Source: Geomonas ferrireducens (GTDB lineage: Bacteria; Desulfobacterota; Desulfuromonadia; Geobacterales; Geobacteraceae). From it: a stretch of 64,000 bases of DNA. Positions within the stretch are counted from its first letter, which is position 1. Each line of letters starts with the position of its first letter. A program made the translations under genes and the position numbers. This document shows, piece by piece, positions 46,749-57,409 of the stretch. The notes under the pieces are model-generated. The model was not told where the DNA came from, searched no databases, and worked only from the letters and a program-made list of their open reading frames with translations. Where the stretch lies: the NCBI RefSeq assembly GCF_004917065.1, contig NZ_SSYA01000002.1, positions 248,001 through 312,000 of the forward strand. Direction: 5' to 3'.

Positions 46749-48170
46749 ATGACACGCATGACCGTTAAACCCCTGGCCGCCACCCTGTTCCTGTTCCTGG
46801 CAGGGTGCGCCTCCATGGCTCCCAAATACAGCCAGCCTTCCGCACCTGTTCCGGCCGCATGGCCTGCAGGCCCCTCTTACCAGGCGACGCAGCCCGCCGC
46901 GCAGCAAAAACCGCTCGCCGAGATCCCCTGGCAGGAGTTCTTCGTAGAGCCGCAACTGCAGAAGCTGATTGCGCTGTCGCTCGACAACAACCGCGACCTG
47001 AGGGTGGCGGTCCTCAACATGGACCGCTTCCGCGCCCTCTACCAGATCCAGCGCGCCGACCTCTTCCCGAGCGTCACCGGGGACGGCGGGCTCGCGGTGA
47101 AACGCACCGCCGACGACCTCTCCCAAGGCGGCAGGGGAGGGGTCAGCCACTCCTACGATGTCGGCGTCGGCATCAGCGCCTACGAGCTCGACCTCTTCGG
47201 CCGGGTGAGAAGCCTCAAGGACCAGGCGCTGGACCAGTATCTCGCCACCGAACAGGCCCGGCGCAGCGTCCAGATCACCCTGGTCTCCCAGGTGGCCACC
47301 GCCTACCTGACCCTCGGCTCGGACCTCGAGAGGCTGCAGCTCGCCAAGGATACCCTGGCGAACCAGCAGGAATCCTACCGGCTCTCCAAGAGCCGTTTCG
47401 AGGCGGGTGTCGCCTCGGCCCTTGACCTGCAGCAGGCCCAGACGAGCGTCGATTCGGCCCGCGTCGACATCGCCCGTTACACGACCCAGGTTGCGCAGGA
47501 CCTGAACGCGCTCACCCTGGTGGTAGGCTCCGACGTGCCGCAGGATCTTTTGCCGAAGTCGCTCACCGAGAACTTAACCGCCGTCAAGGACGCGGCGCCG
47601 GGACTTCCCTCCGACGTGCTCCTTTCCCGTCCCGACATCCTGCAGGCGGAGTACAACCTGAAAGGGGCGAACGCCAACATCGGAGCGGCGCGCGCCGCCT
47701 TCTTCCCGCGCATCACCCTCACTACGAGCGTGGGCTTCGGCAGCGACCAGTTAACCGGCCTCTTCAAGGGAGGGAACCTCGCCTGGAACTTCGCTCCGCG
47801 CATCTCGGTGCCGATCTTCGAGGGTGGGCGCAACAAGGCCAACCTAGATGTGGCAACGGTCGACCGCGACATAGCGGTCGCCCAGTACGAGAAGGCCATC
47901 CAGTCCGCCTTCCGCGAGGTGGCCGACTCCCTCGCCCAGCGCGGCACCATAGACGAGCAGGTGGCGGCCCAGCAGTCCCTGACCGGCGCCACCTCCGAGA
48001 CCTACCGTCTGTCCCAGGCCCGCTACCAGACCGGGGTGGACAGCTATCTGAACGTGCTGGACGCGCAGCGCTCACTCTACGCGGCACAGCAGGGGCTCAT
48101 CACCACCCGCTTGGCAAGGCTCAATAACATGGTCACCATCTACAAGGTACTTGGTGGAGGGAGCAAGTAA
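46749..48170 (+). CDS. Outer-membrane efflux lipoprotein (OprM/NodT type)
   Basis: The 473-residue protein has a lipobox (FLFLAGC) and two repeats of the outer-membrane efflux fold, with [20 protein letters not shown], the [10 protein letters not shown]-type helices and the second-repeat [20 protein letters not shown] plus [14 protein letters not shown]. It forms the trimeric channel of the pump. It starts two bases after the pump stop, so the three genes are one operon. Confidence 0.95.
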   Translation: MTRMTVKPLAATLFLFLAGCASMAPKYSQPSAPVPAAWPAGPSYQATQPAAQQKPLAEIPWQEFFVEPQLQKLIALSLDNNRDLRVAVLNMDRFRALYQIQRADLFPSVTGDGGLAVKRTADDLSQGGRGGVSHSYDVGVGISAYELDLFGRVRSLKDQALDQYLATEQARRSVQITLVSQVATAYLTLGSDLERLQLAKDTLANQQESYRLSKSRFEAGVASALDLQQAQTSVDSARVDIARYTTQVAQDLNALTLVVGSDVPQDLLPKSLTENLTAVKDAAPGLPSDVLLSRPDILQAEYNLKGANANIGAARAAFFPRITLTTSVGFGSDQLTGLFKGGNLAWNFAPRISVPIFEGGRNKANLDVATVDRDIAVAQYEKAIQSAFREVADSLAQRGTIDEQVAAQQSLTGATSETYRLSQARYQTGVDSYLNVLDAQRSLYAAQQGLITTRLARLNNMVTIYKVLGGGSK

Positions 48171-48179
48171 GGCAGCATC

Positions 48180-48210
48180 GTTTCCCCGGGTCTTCACGGC
48201 CCGGGGAAAC
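48180..48210. repeat. Perfect 11-bp inverted repeat after the efflux operon
   Basis: GTTTCCCCGGG / CCCGGGGAAAC with a nine-base loop lies ten bases past the outer-membrane lipoprotein stop. With no T-run it is not a standard terminator, but it may end or stabilise the efflux mRNA. Confidence 0.6.
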
Positions 48211-48266
48211 GGTAACGCGCGGGGGGGCGAACGGTGTCGAATCCCCCGTGGCGGAAAGGAGCACAG

Positions 48267-48398
48267 TTGTCCAGATTACGCATCACCATTTACTGCATCA
48301 TCGCCGTCGCGGCCCTGTTCGTTGGTTACTTGATTCTGGCACCGGAGCCTCATCCCGACTGGCCGATCAATCTGGTGCATTTTCTTTTCAAACACTAG
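48267..48398 (+). CDS. 43-aa single-pass membrane protein
   Basis: A TTG at 48267 with AAAGGAG five bases upstream opens a 43-residue frame: a basic start (SRLRIT), one membrane segment (IYCIIAVAALFVGYLILA), then PEPHPDWPINLVHFLFKH. The PEPH after the helix recalls the same tetrapeptide in the small membrane protein at 37777, though the rest differs. It lies between two efflux operons. I do not recognise it. Confidence 0.6.
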   Translation: MSRLRITIYCIIAVAALFVGYLILAPEPHPDWPINLVHFLFKH

Positions 48399-48509
48399 AT
48401 TGGGTTTATAGTTTTAACTAAGCGCCCTCTTGCGGCTATGAGAGATTTTCCCGCTCCATGGTGCTTGCTGTAGCTTGTGAAGAATTCCTTGTGACAGAGG
48501 GGCACATTC

Positions 48510-50069
48510 ATGGCACAGAAAGAAGAGGGCGATCCACGGGAGCCTGAACCTACGCTCCGGGCGCTGCAACCGCTCGTCCGGAGCCTCCCCCGCGCGGTGC
48601 ATGCTTTCATGCACCCTCGCCGTCTCTTCTTCACCCTGGCCGCTATCGTCACGGCTGCCGCCCTTGTCGGCTGTTCCCTCAAACCCGCCTATCAGCGCCC
48701 CGCGCTTCCCGTCCCGCAGCAGTACCCCGGCGTCTCGGATCGTGTTGCGGCCGCCGGCGCTCCTGCTTCATGGAGCGTCTTCTTCACCGATCCCGAGCTG
48801 AAACACCTTCTTTTCCTCGCCCACGGCAACAACCGGGACCTCCGCGTAGCGCGCGCCAAGGTCGAGGAGGCGCGCGCCCTCTACGGCATCCGCCGCGCGG
48901 ACCTGTTACCCGCGATCAGCGCGGGCGCCGGGCTCGAGCGTTCGCGCACCCCCGCCGATCTCTCGGTAACGGGGGGGGCGATGATCACCGACGTCTTCAG
49001 TGCCGGTCTCTTCCTCGCCGCCTGGGAGCTCGACTTCTGGGGACGCCTCAGGGACCTCAAGGAGGGCGCCCTCGAGACTTACCTCGCAACGGAAGAGGCC
49101 CGTCGCGCCGTGCAGGTGAGCCTTACCGCCCAGGTTGCCCAGAGCTACCTGCAGGAGCGCGAGCTGGCGGAAAGGGTCTCCCTCGCCGAGGCCACCATCG
49201 CGAGCCGTGAGGAATCGTGGCGCATCGCTCGGCGCCGCTATGAGGTCGGCTCCGCCTCGAAGCTCGACGCGGTGCAGGCCGAGACCCTCCTGAACCAGGC
49301 GCGGGCGGAACTGAGCGCACTGAAGCGCCTGCGCGCCCTCAACCTGAACGCGCTGGGGCTGCTGGTCGGAGGGGAGGTACACCTCGATCCGCTTCCCCTT
49401 TCCACCGTGGAGGAGGGGTTCCTCGCCGAAATCCCCTCCGGACTCCCCTCCGAGCTCCTCCTTTACCGCCCCGACGTCATCGCCGCCGAGCACGAGCTCA
49501 AATCGGCCAACGCGGCCATAGGCGCGGCGCGCGCCGCCTTCTTCCCTGCCATCGCTCTTACCGGCAACTTCGGCACCGCGAGCAGCGCGTTAAGCGGACT
49601 CTTCACCTCGGGAAGCGGCGCCTGGAGCTTTGCCCCCGCCATCTCGGTCCCTATTTTTCAGGGTGGGCGCAACGTGGCTAACCTGGAGTTCGCCCGGGCG
49701 CGCGAGAAGGAAGCGGTCGCCCAATACGAGCGCGTGGTGCAGCGCGCTTTCCGGGAGGTGGCCGACGCGCTGGCGCAGCGGCGCTGGCTGGCCGAGCAGG
49801 TACAGGCGCAGCGGACGACCCTTGCGGCCCAGACGGAGCGGACGAGGCTTGCGCGCCTTCGCTATGACACCGGCGCCGCACCCTACCTGGAGGTGCTCGA
49901 CGCGGAAAGAGACCGCTTTGCGGCCCAGCAGGCCCTGGTGCAGACGCGGCGCGCCATCCTTGCCGCAGGGGTGGATCTCTACGCCGCCCTGGGGGGAGGT
50001 GGTGGGGAAGGTGCCGGGGGAGAATCCGTTGCGGCGAGTGCTACGGGTGGGAAGGAGGCCATGCCATGA
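48510..50069 (+). CDS. Outer-membrane efflux protein of an ABC export system (NodT type)
   Basis: The 519-residue product holds the two-repeat outer-membrane efflux fold ([54 protein letters not shown]). A lipoprotein signal ending in ALVGC begins only at Met34 (48609). The called ATG 48510 has AGAGGGG upstream, while 48609 lacks one and is spanned by a hairpin (48596-48615), so the 33-residue extension is unresolved. The adaptor gene overlaps the stop (ATGA), placing it in the RbbA-like operon. Confidence 0.88.
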   Translation: MAQKEEGDPREPEPTLRALQPLVRSLPRAVHAFMHPRRLFFTLAAIVTAAALVGCSLKPAYQRPALPVPQQYPGVSDRVAAAGAPASWSVFFTDPELKHLLFLAHGNNRDLRVARAKVEEARALYGIRRADLLPAISAGAGLERSRTPADLSVTGGAMITDVFSAGLFLAAWELDFWGRLRDLKEGALETYLATEEARRAVQVSLTAQVAQSYLQERELAERVSLAEATIASREESWRIARRRYEVGSASKLDAVQAETLLNQARAELSALKRLRALNLNALGLLVGGEVHLDPLPLSTVEEGFLAEIPSGLPSELLLYRPDVIAAEHELKSANAAIGAARAAFFPAIALTGNFGTASSALSGLFTSGSGAWSFAPAISVPIFQGGRNVANLEFARAREKEAVAQYERVVQRAFREVADALAQRRWLAEQVQAQRTTLAAQTERTRLARLRYDTGAAPYLEVLDAERDRFAAQQALVQTRRAILAAGVDLYAALGGGGGEGAGGESVAASATGGKEAMP

Positions 50070-51133
50070 GGGGGGGGGGTAAGTGGAGGATCTTCGTCGC
50101 GTCGGGCGTTCTACTTGTGCTGCTTGCCCTGGTTCTGTGGCAGCGCTTCGGCCGCAGCAACGGGGATGAGGGGATCGTGAGCGGCAACGGGCGCATCGAG
50201 GCGGTGGAGATCGACGTCGGACCAAAGAGCCCCGGCCGGGTGCGGGAGATCACGGTACGCGAGGGGGATTTCGTCCGCTCAGGCCAGACCCTCGCCCTCA
50301 TGGATACCGAGGTGCTTGAAGCCCAGCACCGGGAGGCCGGTGCGCAGTTGGTGAAGGCGCAAAACGCGGTGCTCACCGCGAAAAGCGAGATGATGCAGCG
50401 CGCAAGCGAGAAGGCGGCGGCACAGGCGATGGTGGCGCAACGGGAGGCGGAGCTCGCCCTCGCCGGGAAAAGGGTCTCCCGCTCCTCGACTCTCGCCGCC
50501 GAGGGGGCCACCTCAAAGCAGGAGGCGGATGACGACTTGGCCCGTCTGGAGAGCGCTAAGGCATCGACCGCCGCGGCGCGCGCCCAGGTGGCGGCGGCCG
50601 AGGCCGCAGTGGCAACGGCGCGGCAGAAAATGCTGGGCGAAAGTTCCAACGTGGCGGCGGCCCTTGCGACGTTACAGCGCATCGAGGCGGACCTGAAGGA
50701 CGCGGCACTCAAGTCGCCGCGTGACGGTAGGGTGCAGTACCGGGTGGCCCAGCCGGGTGAAGTGGTGGCCGCGGGAGGGCGCGTGCTCAGCCTCGTGGAC
50801 TTAAGCGACGTCTACATGACCTTCTTTCTCCCGACCGCTGCGGCCGGGAGGGTGGCGCTCGGTACCGAGGTGCGCCTCGTGCTCGACGCGGCACCGCAGT
50901 ACGTGATCCCGGCCCGGGTCTCCTTCATTGCCGATGTGGCCCAGTTCACCCCAAAGACGGTGGAGACCGCAAGCGAGCGGGAGAAGCTCATGTTCAGGGT
51001 GAGAGCCCAGCTTCCGGTCGACCTGCTCAAAAGGCACATCACCCAGGTCAAGACCGGCCTCCCGGGAGTCGCCTACGTAAGGCTCGACGAAAAGCGCCCC
51101 TGGCCTGAGCGCCTCGGCAAGGTGGTCAGATGA
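50066..51133 (+). CDS. HlyD-family adaptor of the ABC exporter (YhiI/YbhG-like)
   Basis: The 355-residue protein has one N-terminal membrane anchor ([17 protein letters not shown]), a lipoyl-like half ([20 protein letters not shown]), a long Ala-rich coiled coil, and the closing half ([18 protein letters not shown]). This is the adaptor type that goes with ABC2-type exporters. Overlapping starts and stops link it with the channel gene before and the ATPase gene after. Corresponds in order to E. coli yhiI. Confidence 0.92.
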   Translation: MRGGGKWRIFVASGVLLVLLALVLWQRFGRSNGDEGIVSGNGRIEAVEIDVGPKSPGRVREITVREGDFVRSGQTLALMDTEVLEAQHREAGAQLVKAQNAVLTAKSEMMQRASEKAAAQAMVAQREAELALAGKRVSRSSTLAAEGATSKQEADDDLARLESAKASTAAARAQVAAAEAAVATARQKMLGESSNVAAALATLQRIEADLKDAALKSPRDGRVQYRVAQPGEVVAAGGRVLSLVDLSDVYMTFFLPTAAAGRVALGTEVRLVLDAAPQYVIPARVSFIADVAQFTPKTVETASEREKLMFRVRAQLPVDLLKRHITQVKTGLPGVAYVRLDEKRPWPERLGKVVR

Positions 51134-53910
51134 ACCGGCCGGCGCCTCCAAAAGAACCGGTCGGGGCGGACGCCGTCATCGTCGAGGACGTCACCTTGCG
51201 CTACGGACATACCCTTGCGCTCGACTCGGTAACCCTCGCCATCCCGGCCGGGCGCATGGTGGGGACCATCGGCCCGGACGGGGTCGGCAAATCGACCCTC
51301 TTCTCGCTCATCGCCGGCTCCCGCAAGCTGCAGACGGGGAGGGTGGAGGTGCTCGGGGGGAGCATGGCGGATGCCGCGCACCGAAGGCGGGTCTGTCCGC
51401 GCATCGCGTACATGCCGCAGGGGCTCGGCCGCAACCTCTACCCGACCCTTTCCGTCTTCGAGAACGTCGACTTCTTTGCGAGGCTCTTCGGCCACGGCCG
51501 CACCGAGCGCGAGCGCCGCATCGGCGAGCTTTTGAGCGCCACCGGGCTGGAACCCTTCGCGGGACGTCCCGCCGGGAAGCTCTCCGGGGGGATGAAGCAG
51601 AAACTGGGGCTTTGCTGCGCGCTGATTCACGACCCCGACCTGCTCATCCTGGACGAGCCGACCACCGGGGTCGATCCGTTATCGCGGCGCCAGTTCTGGG
51701 AACTGATCGAAAGGATCCGCGAGCGCCGGCGCGGCATGAGCGTCCTGGTCGCCACCGCCTACATGGAGGAGGCGGCCCGCTTCGACTGGCTGGTGGCGTT
51801 GAACGCAGGTCGCGTCCTCGCCACCGGGACGCCGGCGGAACTGCTCGCCGGGACCGGGAGCCGATCGCTCGAGGAGGCCTTCATCGCGCTTCTCCCCCCT
51901 TCGCAGCGCACGGGTTACCGTCCGGTGCAGATCCCCAAAAGGGAAGGGGAGTCCGCCGCGGAAATCGCCATCGAGGCCTCGGGGCTCACCATGCGTTTCG
52001 GGGACTTCACCGCGGTGGACCGGGTCAGCTTCAAGATCGGCAAGGGGGAGATCTTCGGCTTCCTCGGCTCCAACGGCTGCGGCAAGACCACCACGATGAA
52101 GATGCTCACCGGGCTGCTTCCCGCGACCGAAGGGGAGGCGAGCCTCTTCGGCCGTCCCGTCGATCCCGGAGATCTCGACGTCAGGCGCCGCGTCGGGTAC
52201 ATGACCCAGTCCTTCTCGCTCTACACTGAACTCTCCGTGCGCCAGAACCTCTTGCTCCATGCGCGGCTTTTCCGCCTGCCCGAAAAGGCGATCCCTCTAC
52301 GTGTCGCCGAGATGGCGCGGCGCTTCGGGCTGGATGAGGTGATGGAAGCCCTTCCCGAGTCGCTTCCGCTCGGGGTGCGCCAGCGCCTCTCCCTGGCGGT
52401 CGCCATGATCCACGGCCCCGAACTCCTGATCCTGGACGAGCCCACCTCCGGCGTGGACCCCGTGGCACGGGATGCCTTCTGGCAGATCATGGTCGATCTG
52501 GCCCGTCGGGAACAGGTCACCATCTTCATTTCGACGCACTTCATGAACGAAGCGGAGCGCTGCGACAGGATCTCCCTGATGCACGCCGGGCGGGTTCTCG
52601 TGAGCGACGCCCCGGCGCACCTGGTGGAAAAAAAGGGAGCCGCCAACCTGGAGGATGCCTTCATCGCCTACCTGGAAGAGGCTTCCGTTGAGCCAGCGGC
52701 AGTGGACGGCGCCTTCGCACCCGGTGCTGCGAGCGGCCCGGGTGCCGGGGTGGAAGGGGACAGCGGCGCCGTCCCCGCCAGGAACTTCAGCCTGCGCCGC
52801 CTGCTAAGCTACGCGCACCGCGAGTCCCTTGAGCTCTTCCGCGACCCGGTCCGCCTCTGCCTTGCGCTTCTTGGCAGCGTAATCCTCATGTTCGTCATGG
52901 GGTACGGCATCACCATGGACGTGGAAGACTTGACCTTCGCGGTCCTAGACCGGGACCAGAGTGTCTTAAGCCGCGACTACGCGCTGAACCTGTCTGGTTC
53001 GCGCTACTTCAGCGAGCGCCCCCCGCTGCACGATTACCAGGAACTCGACCGCCGCATGCGCGCAAGCGACATCTCCCTCGCCGTCGAGATTCCCCCCGGG
53101 TTCGCCCGCGACCTGCAGCACGGCAGGCCGGTCAGCGTCGGCGCCTGGATCGACGGCGCCATGCCCTCCCGCGCCGAAACGGTGCGCGGCTACGTCCAGG
53201 GGATGCACGCCCACTGGCTCGCCTCACAGGCGCGGCAACGTCTCACCTCGCCACCCGCGGCCTCCCTGGTCCGCATAGAGACCCGTTACCGTTATAACCC
53301 GGACGTGAAGAGCCTTCCGGCCATGGTCCCCGCCGTCATCCCGCTTCTTTTGATGATGATCCCGGCCATCGTCACCGCCCTTTCCGTGGTGCGCGAAAAG
53401 GAGCTCGGCTCCATCGTGAACCTCTACGTGACGCCGGTGACCAGGCTCGAATTCCTGCTCGGCAAACAGATACCGTACCTGCTCCTCTCCATGGCGAGCT
53501 TTCTGCTCCTTACCCTCCAGGCGGTCTTCATCTTCCGCGTTCCCATGAAAGGTAGCTTCGCCGCCTTCTGCCTCGGGGGGCTCCTTTACGTCGGCACCGC
53601 CACCGGGCTAGGACTGGTCATCTCCACTTTCATGAAAAGCCAGATCGCAGCACTCTTCGGCACCGCGCTGCTCACCATCCTCCCTGCCGTCGAGTTCTGC
53701 GGCATGCTCGAGCCGGTCCGCTCCCTGGAGGGGGTGGGGGCGCTGATCGGCAGGATCTATCCCACCACGTACTTCCTCCTGATCTCGCGCGGCACCTTCG
53801 GCAAGGGACTCGGTTTCGACGAGCTGAAGCTGTTCTTCATCCCCCTGGCGCTCGCCGTTCCGCTCCTTATCCTGTTGGGGACGGCCCTGCTTAAAAAACA
53901 GGAGTCATAA
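51130..53910 (+). CDS. RbbA-like fused ABC ATPase-ATPase-permease
   Basis: The 926-residue protein joins two ATP-binding domains and an ABC2 membrane domain. Walker A sites are GPDGVGKST (residues 48-56) and GSNGCGKTT; the first signature is LSGGMKQK, the second is altered ([11 protein letters not shown]), and both Walker B stretches end in LILDEPT. The membrane part has the large loop after the first helix and a C-terminal set of five to six helices. The layout matches E. coli RbbA (YhiH), once described as ribosome-associated; here the operon makes export more likely. Confidence 0.92.
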   Translation: MNRPAPPKEPVGADAVIVEDVTLRYGHTLALDSVTLAIPAGRMVGTIGPDGVGKSTLFSLIAGSRKLQTGRVEVLGGSMADAAHRRRVCPRIAYMPQGLGRNLYPTLSVFENVDFFARLFGHGRTERERRIGELLSATGLEPFAGRPAGKLSGGMKQKLGLCCALIHDPDLLILDEPTTGVDPLSRRQFWELIERIRERRRGMSVLVATAYMEEAARFDWLVALNAGRVLATGTPAELLAGTGSRSLEEAFIALLPPSQRTGYRPVQIPKREGESAAEIAIEASGLTMRFGDFTAVDRVSFKIGKGEIFGFLGSNGCGKTTTMKMLTGLLPATEGEASLFGRPVDPGDLDVRRRVGYMTQSFSLYTELSVRQNLLLHARLFRLPEKAIPLRVAEMARRFGLDEVMEALPESLPLGVRQRLSLAVAMIHGPELLILDEPTSGVDPVARDAFWQIMVDLARREQVTIFISTHFMNEAERCDRISLMHAGRVLVSDAPAHLVEKKGAANLEDAFIAYLEEASVEPAAVDGAFAPGAASGPGAGVEGDSGAVPARNFSLRRLLSYAHRESLELFRDPVRLCLALLGSVILMFVMGYGITMDVEDLTFAVLDRDQSVLSRDYALNLSGSRYFSERPPLHDYQELDRRMRASDISLAVEIPPGFARDLQHGRPVSVGAWIDGAMPSRAETVRGYVQGMHAHWLASQARQRLTSPPAASLVRIETRYRYNPDVKSLPAMVPAVIPLLLMMIPAIVTALSVVREKELGSIVNLYVTPVTRLEFLLGKQIPYLLLSMASFLLLTLQAVFIFRVPMKGSFAAFCLGGLLYVGTATGLGLVISTFMKSQIAALFGTALLTILPAVEFCGMLEPVRSLEGVGALIGRIYPTTYFLLISRGTFGKGLGFDELKLFFIPLALAVPLLILLGTALLKKQES

Positions 53911-53912
53911 CC

Positions 53913-55034
53913 ATGCGTGTGGCGAACGTCTTCAACCTCGGCGTGAAGGAACTCTTCAGCCTGCTGCGCGATCCGGTCATGCTGGTGCTCATCGGCTACG
54001 CCTTCTCGCTCGCCATCTACGCCGCCGCCACCGCGATGCCGGAAACGCTCCACAAGGCACCCATCGCCGTGGTAGACGAGGACCGCTCCCAACTCTCCAC
54101 CCGCATCATCGACGCCTTTTACCCGCCGCAGTTCTCCGCGCCATCCCTGATAACCCGTGAGGAGATGGACGAGCGGATGGACGCGGGGCTCGACACCTTC
54201 GCCCTCGCCATTCCCCCCGATTTCCAGCGCGATCTTCTCGCCGGACGCCAGGCCGAGATCCAGCTGAACATCGATGCCACCAGGATGAGCCAGGCCTTTA
54301 CCGGCAACAGCCACATCCAGACCATCGTCTCCAACGAGATCGCCACCTTCCTGAAGCGCTACCGCCCCGACTCCGGGCAGCAGGTGGATCTCGCGCTCAG
54401 AGCGCGCTTCAACCCGGAGCTGAACAAGTCCTGGTTCGGCGCGGTCATGAAGATCATCGACAACATAACCCTTTTATCGATCATCCTGACCGGCGCCGCG
54501 CTGATCCGCGAGCGCGAGCACGGCACCGTCGAGCACCTCCTGGTCATGCCGGTTACCCCCTTCGAGATCATGACGGCGAAGGTCTGGGCCATGGCCCTCG
54601 TGGTCCTTGCTGCCACCACCGCGTCCCTCTACCTCGTCGTGGAGGGGGCGCTCGGTGTGCCGATAGAGGGATCGGTGCCACTCTTTCTCGCGGGGACGGC
54701 GCTGCACCTCTTCGCCACCACCTCACTCGGCATTTTCCTCGGGACCGTCGCGCGCAGCATGCCGCAGTTCGGCCTGCTGACCATGCTGGTGCTGCTGCCG
54801 CTGCAGATCCTTTCGGGAGGCACCACGCCGCGCGAGAGCATGCCTGCACCGGTGCGCGGCGTCATGCTCGCCGCCCCGAACACCCACTTCGTCATGCTCG
54901 CCCAGGCGATCCTCTACCGTGGCGCCGGTTTCGACGTGGTGTGGCCCCAGTTCGCCGCTCTCTTTCTCATCGGGTGCGTGCTCTTTGCCATATCGCTGTC
55001 CCGTTTCCGCAAAACGATCGGAACCATGGCGTGA
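53913..55034 (+). CDS. ABC2-type permease (YhhJ-like)
   Basis: The 373-residue protein has an N-terminal helix (VMLVLIGYAFSLAIYAAAT), a periplasmic loop of about 140 residues, and five C-terminal helices with the ABC2 signature region IREREHGTVEHLLVMPVTP. It would pair with the membrane half of the fused ABC protein, whose gene ends two bases before its start. Order channel-adaptor-fused ABC-permease is that of yhiI-rbbA-yhhJ with an added channel gene. Substrate unknown. Confidence 0.93.
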   Translation: MRVANVFNLGVKELFSLLRDPVMLVLIGYAFSLAIYAAATAMPETLHKAPIAVVDEDRSQLSTRIIDAFYPPQFSAPSLITREEMDERMDAGLDTFALAIPPDFQRDLLAGRQAEIQLNIDATRMSQAFTGNSHIQTIVSNEIATFLKRYRPDSGQQVDLALRARFNPELNKSWFGAVMKIIDNITLLSIILTGAALIREREHGTVEHLLVMPVTPFEIMTAKVWAMALVVLAATTASLYLVVEGALGVPIEGSVPLFLAGTALHLFATTSLGIFLGTVARSMPQFGLLTMLVLLPLQILSGGTTPRESMPAPVRGVMLAAPNTHFVMLAQAILYRGAGFDVVWPQFAALFLIGCVLFAISLSRFRKTIGTMA

Positions 55035-55106
55035 TCGCCGTGTGTCCGCGTGAAAAGATGGTATAACTATGCCTTGTTGCCGATTTCCGGCTCAAAGGAG
55101 GAACCC

Positions 55107-56099
55107 ATGGATTTTCGCCGGCCGCCTGCGCCCATTCTGGCGCTCCTCGCAGTTGCCGCAATGTTTTTCTTGCTCTCACCTGCACGGCTTCTCGCCGCAC
55201 CGCTTCAGTCCCTGACCATCTCCTCAGGTACCACCACCAGTTCCTACTACGCTGCCGCTAGCGCCGTCGCAAAGGTGTTCAACCGGAAAGCGAGGGTTTA
55301 CGGCTTCAGACTTGCCAACAACGCTTCGGCCGGTTCCGTCGCCAACATCGATGCCGTCGCCGAGGGGAAGGCCGACTTCGGCATTGCGGAGACCGAACTC
55401 TTGAAGCGTGCAGCAGCCGGGGTGCGCCCATGGGAAGGTAGATCAAGAGGGAACCTGCGTGCCGTGCTGGGACTCTATCCTGCCACAGTCACCATAGTCG
55501 CCGCGGTTGACAGCGGTATAAGAAGCGTTGCCGACCTGAAGGGGAAACGGCTCGGCATAGGCGCACCAGGCTCAATCGACAACACCTTCGCCAGGGCGTT
55601 TCTGCAGATGTCTGGGCTCAACCCGGGTGAGGTGATCATCACCGAGAAGTCCACGGCGCTCGCCCCTGAGCGCTTGCAAAAAGGGGAGATCGATGCCTAT
55701 CTCTGCATCGTCGGCCATCCCAACCTGACCGTGCTCGAGGCAAGCGCGGGAACAAGGAAGGTCCGCCTGATCCCCTTGAGCGACGAACTGATCGGGCAGG
55801 TTACGGGGAGCAATCCCCTCATTGCACCGGTGGTCATCCCGACGCGGTACTACCCGGCGGTGGAGTTGGGCGGAGAAGTGCGCAGCATCGGTATCCGCAC
55901 CGTCTTCTTCACGCGCGGCGATCTGCCGGATGAAAAGGTGTACGCCGTGGTACACGAGATCATGGGGAATTTCGAACAGTTCCGGCGCCAGCACCCGATC
56001 CTGCAGCAGCTCACCCCCGAGCAGGCCGCCAGGGTGGCGGTGATCCCACTGCATCCCGGCGCCGCGCGTTACTTCAGAGAGTCCGGCCTCATCCCTTAA
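55107..56099 (+). CDS. TAXI-family TRAP transporter substrate-binding protein
   Basis: The 330-residue exported protein has a signal peptide (ALLAVAAMFFLLSPARLLAA) and the TAXI pattern (LTISSGTTTSSYYAAASAVAK, NASAGSVANIDAVAEGKADFG, VADLKGKRLGIGAPGS, MGNFEQFRRQHP near the end). AAAGGAGG lies five bases before ATG 55107, which removes 19 residues from the longest frame. No TRAP membrane subunits are nearby. It begins a four-gene unit that ends with MlaA and an unknown protein, so it may feed a hydrophobic or carboxylate ligand to that set. Confidence 0.9.
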   Translation: MDFRRPPAPILALLAVAAMFFLLSPARLLAAPLQSLTISSGTTTSSYYAAASAVAKVFNRKARVYGFRLANNASAGSVANIDAVAEGKADFGIAETELLKRAAAGVRPWEGRSRGNLRAVLGLYPATVTIVAAVDSGIRSVADLKGKRLGIGAPGSIDNTFARAFLQMSGLNPGEVIITEKSTALAPERLQKGEIDAYLCIVGHPNLTVLEASAGTRKVRLIPLSDELIGQVTGSNPLIAPVVIPTRYYPAVELGGEVRSIGIRTVFFTRGDLPDEKVYAVVHEIMGNFEQFRRQHPILQQLTPEQAARVAVIPLHPGAARYFRESGLIP

Positions 56100-56120
56100 G
56101 GCCGCTAGCGGAGGTTCATC

Positions 56121-57407
56121 ATGAAAAGTCTCCTGGTCCTGGCGTTCCTCATGATTGTGCCCGCTGCCGCTTTCGCGGCGGCTCCCGTCCCGCCGACCTA
56201 TTTCTATCCCTTCGTGAACCCGTACGAGGCGACGGTGATGGAACTTCCCCGCGAGTTCGAGGTTCGGCTTCCAAGCGAGATCCCGGTGCGCGAATTCGTG
56301 GTGCACCCCTTCCCGAAAAGGCATATCCCTGAGGTGTTCTGGTACGAAAACGGCCTCACCTGCTCCCTCGCCTACCAAGACCGGGAAGCCCCCCTTGTCT
56401 TCCTGATCGCGGGATCGGGCTCGCGCTTCGACGTGCCGCGCATGCTCAAGATGCAGAAAGTCCTCTACAAGGCTGGGTTCCACGTCATCTCGATTACGTC
56501 CCCAACCCACATGGATTTCGTGGTCAACGCGGCCAGCGGGCTTCCGGGCATCGCGAGTGACGATGCGAAGGACCTTTATCGGGTCATGGAGCTCGCCTGG
56601 CAGAAGGTGCATGGGGATGTGCGGGTGTCTTCCTTCATGCTCGCCGGTTACAGTCTTGGCGGCTTCGATGCCGCCTTCATCGCCAGAATTGACGAGCGGG
56701 AGCACCGCTTCAATTTCAAGCGCGTGCTGCTCATCAACCCGCCGGTCTGCCTTTACGACTCGGTGACCGCCCTGGACCAGCTCCTGGTCGACAACGTGCC
56801 CGGTGGCATGGACAACTTCGATGCCTGGTTCCGGGGGGTATTCAGCCAGACCATGCAGTTGGCCGAATCCTGGGGACCGGGAGGGCTTAGCGGTGAATCC
56901 ATGTACCGTACCTACAAGCGGATGCAGCCAAGCGAGAGCAACCTTGCCGCGTTGATCGGCCTCACCGCACGCATGAACGCGGCGGACATGATCTTCGCCG
57001 CTGACGTCATGAACGGCGGCGGCTACATCGTCCCCAAAAACGTGCGCCTTACCTCGACTACCTCGCTCACCCGTTACGCCATCGTCGCCTACAAGACCAG
57101 TTTTGCCGATTACTTCAACGAATGGCTCTTACCGCACTACCAGATGAAAGAACCAGGGCTGACCCGCCAGGCGCTCCTGCAGCGCGAGAACCTACGGGCG
57201 CTGGAACCGTTCCTGAAGGGAAACGCGAAGTTCGGCCTGGTGCACAACGAGGACGATATCATCCTTGTCCCGGGGGACATCGAGTACCTGGAACGGGTGT
57301 TCGGCGACCGGGCATGGATCTTCCCGAGTGGCGGCCACATGGGTAACATGTTCCAGCCCGACGTGGTCTCGGCGATAACCGGCTTTCTAAAGGGTAAGGA
57401 GGAGTGA
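56121..57407 (+). CDS. Exported alpha/beta-hydrolase-like protein
   Basis: The 428-residue protein has a signal peptide (LLVLAFLMIVPAAAFA). The mature part shows an alpha/beta-hydrolase arrangement: VFLIAGSGSRFD (oxyanion region), nucleophile Ser in LAGYSLGGFDAAF, Asp in HNEDDIIL and His in GGHMGNM. It lies 21 bases after the TAXI protein and overlaps nothing; the MlaA gene starts two bases after its stop. A periplasmic (phospho)lipase or esterase role, linked with MlaA, is an attractive inference but no substrate evidence exists. Confidence 0.75.
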   Translation: MKSLLVLAFLMIVPAAAFAAAPVPPTYFYPFVNPYEATVMELPREFEVRLPSEIPVREFVVHPFPKRHIPEVFWYENGLTCSLAYQDREAPLVFLIAGSGSRFDVPRMLKMQKVLYKAGFHVISITSPTHMDFVVNAASGLPGIASDDAKDLYRVMELAWQKVHGDVRVSSFMLAGYSLGGFDAAFIARIDEREHRFNFKRVLLINPPVCLYDSVTALDQLLVDNVPGGMDNFDAWFRGVFSQTMQLAESWGPGGLSGESMYRTYKRMQPSESNLAALIGLTARMNAADMIFAADVMNGGGYIVPKNVRLTSTTSLTRYAIVAYKTSFADYFNEWLLPHYQMKEPGLTRQALLQRENLRALEPFLKGNAKFGLVHNEDDIILVPGDIEYLERVFGDRAWIFPSGGHMGNMFQPDVVSAITGFLKGKEE

Positions 57408-57409
57408 CC

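Noticed and set aside
45487-46755. Minus-strand open frame (422 codons) opposite the AcrB-type pump
   Set aside because: Shadow of a well-supported RND pump gene; similar shadows occur opposite the adaptor at 42257-43525.
48180-48210. Rho-independent terminator of the RND operon
   Set aside because: The 11-bp stem is perfect but no T-run follows on either strand, so it is listed as an inverted repeat instead.
48596-48615. Hairpin GGTGCATG-CTTT-CATGCACC over an internal ATG of the outer-membrane efflux gene
   Set aside because: Could regulate translation if the true start is 48609, but no ribosome site supports that start, so it is kept only as a note on start choice.
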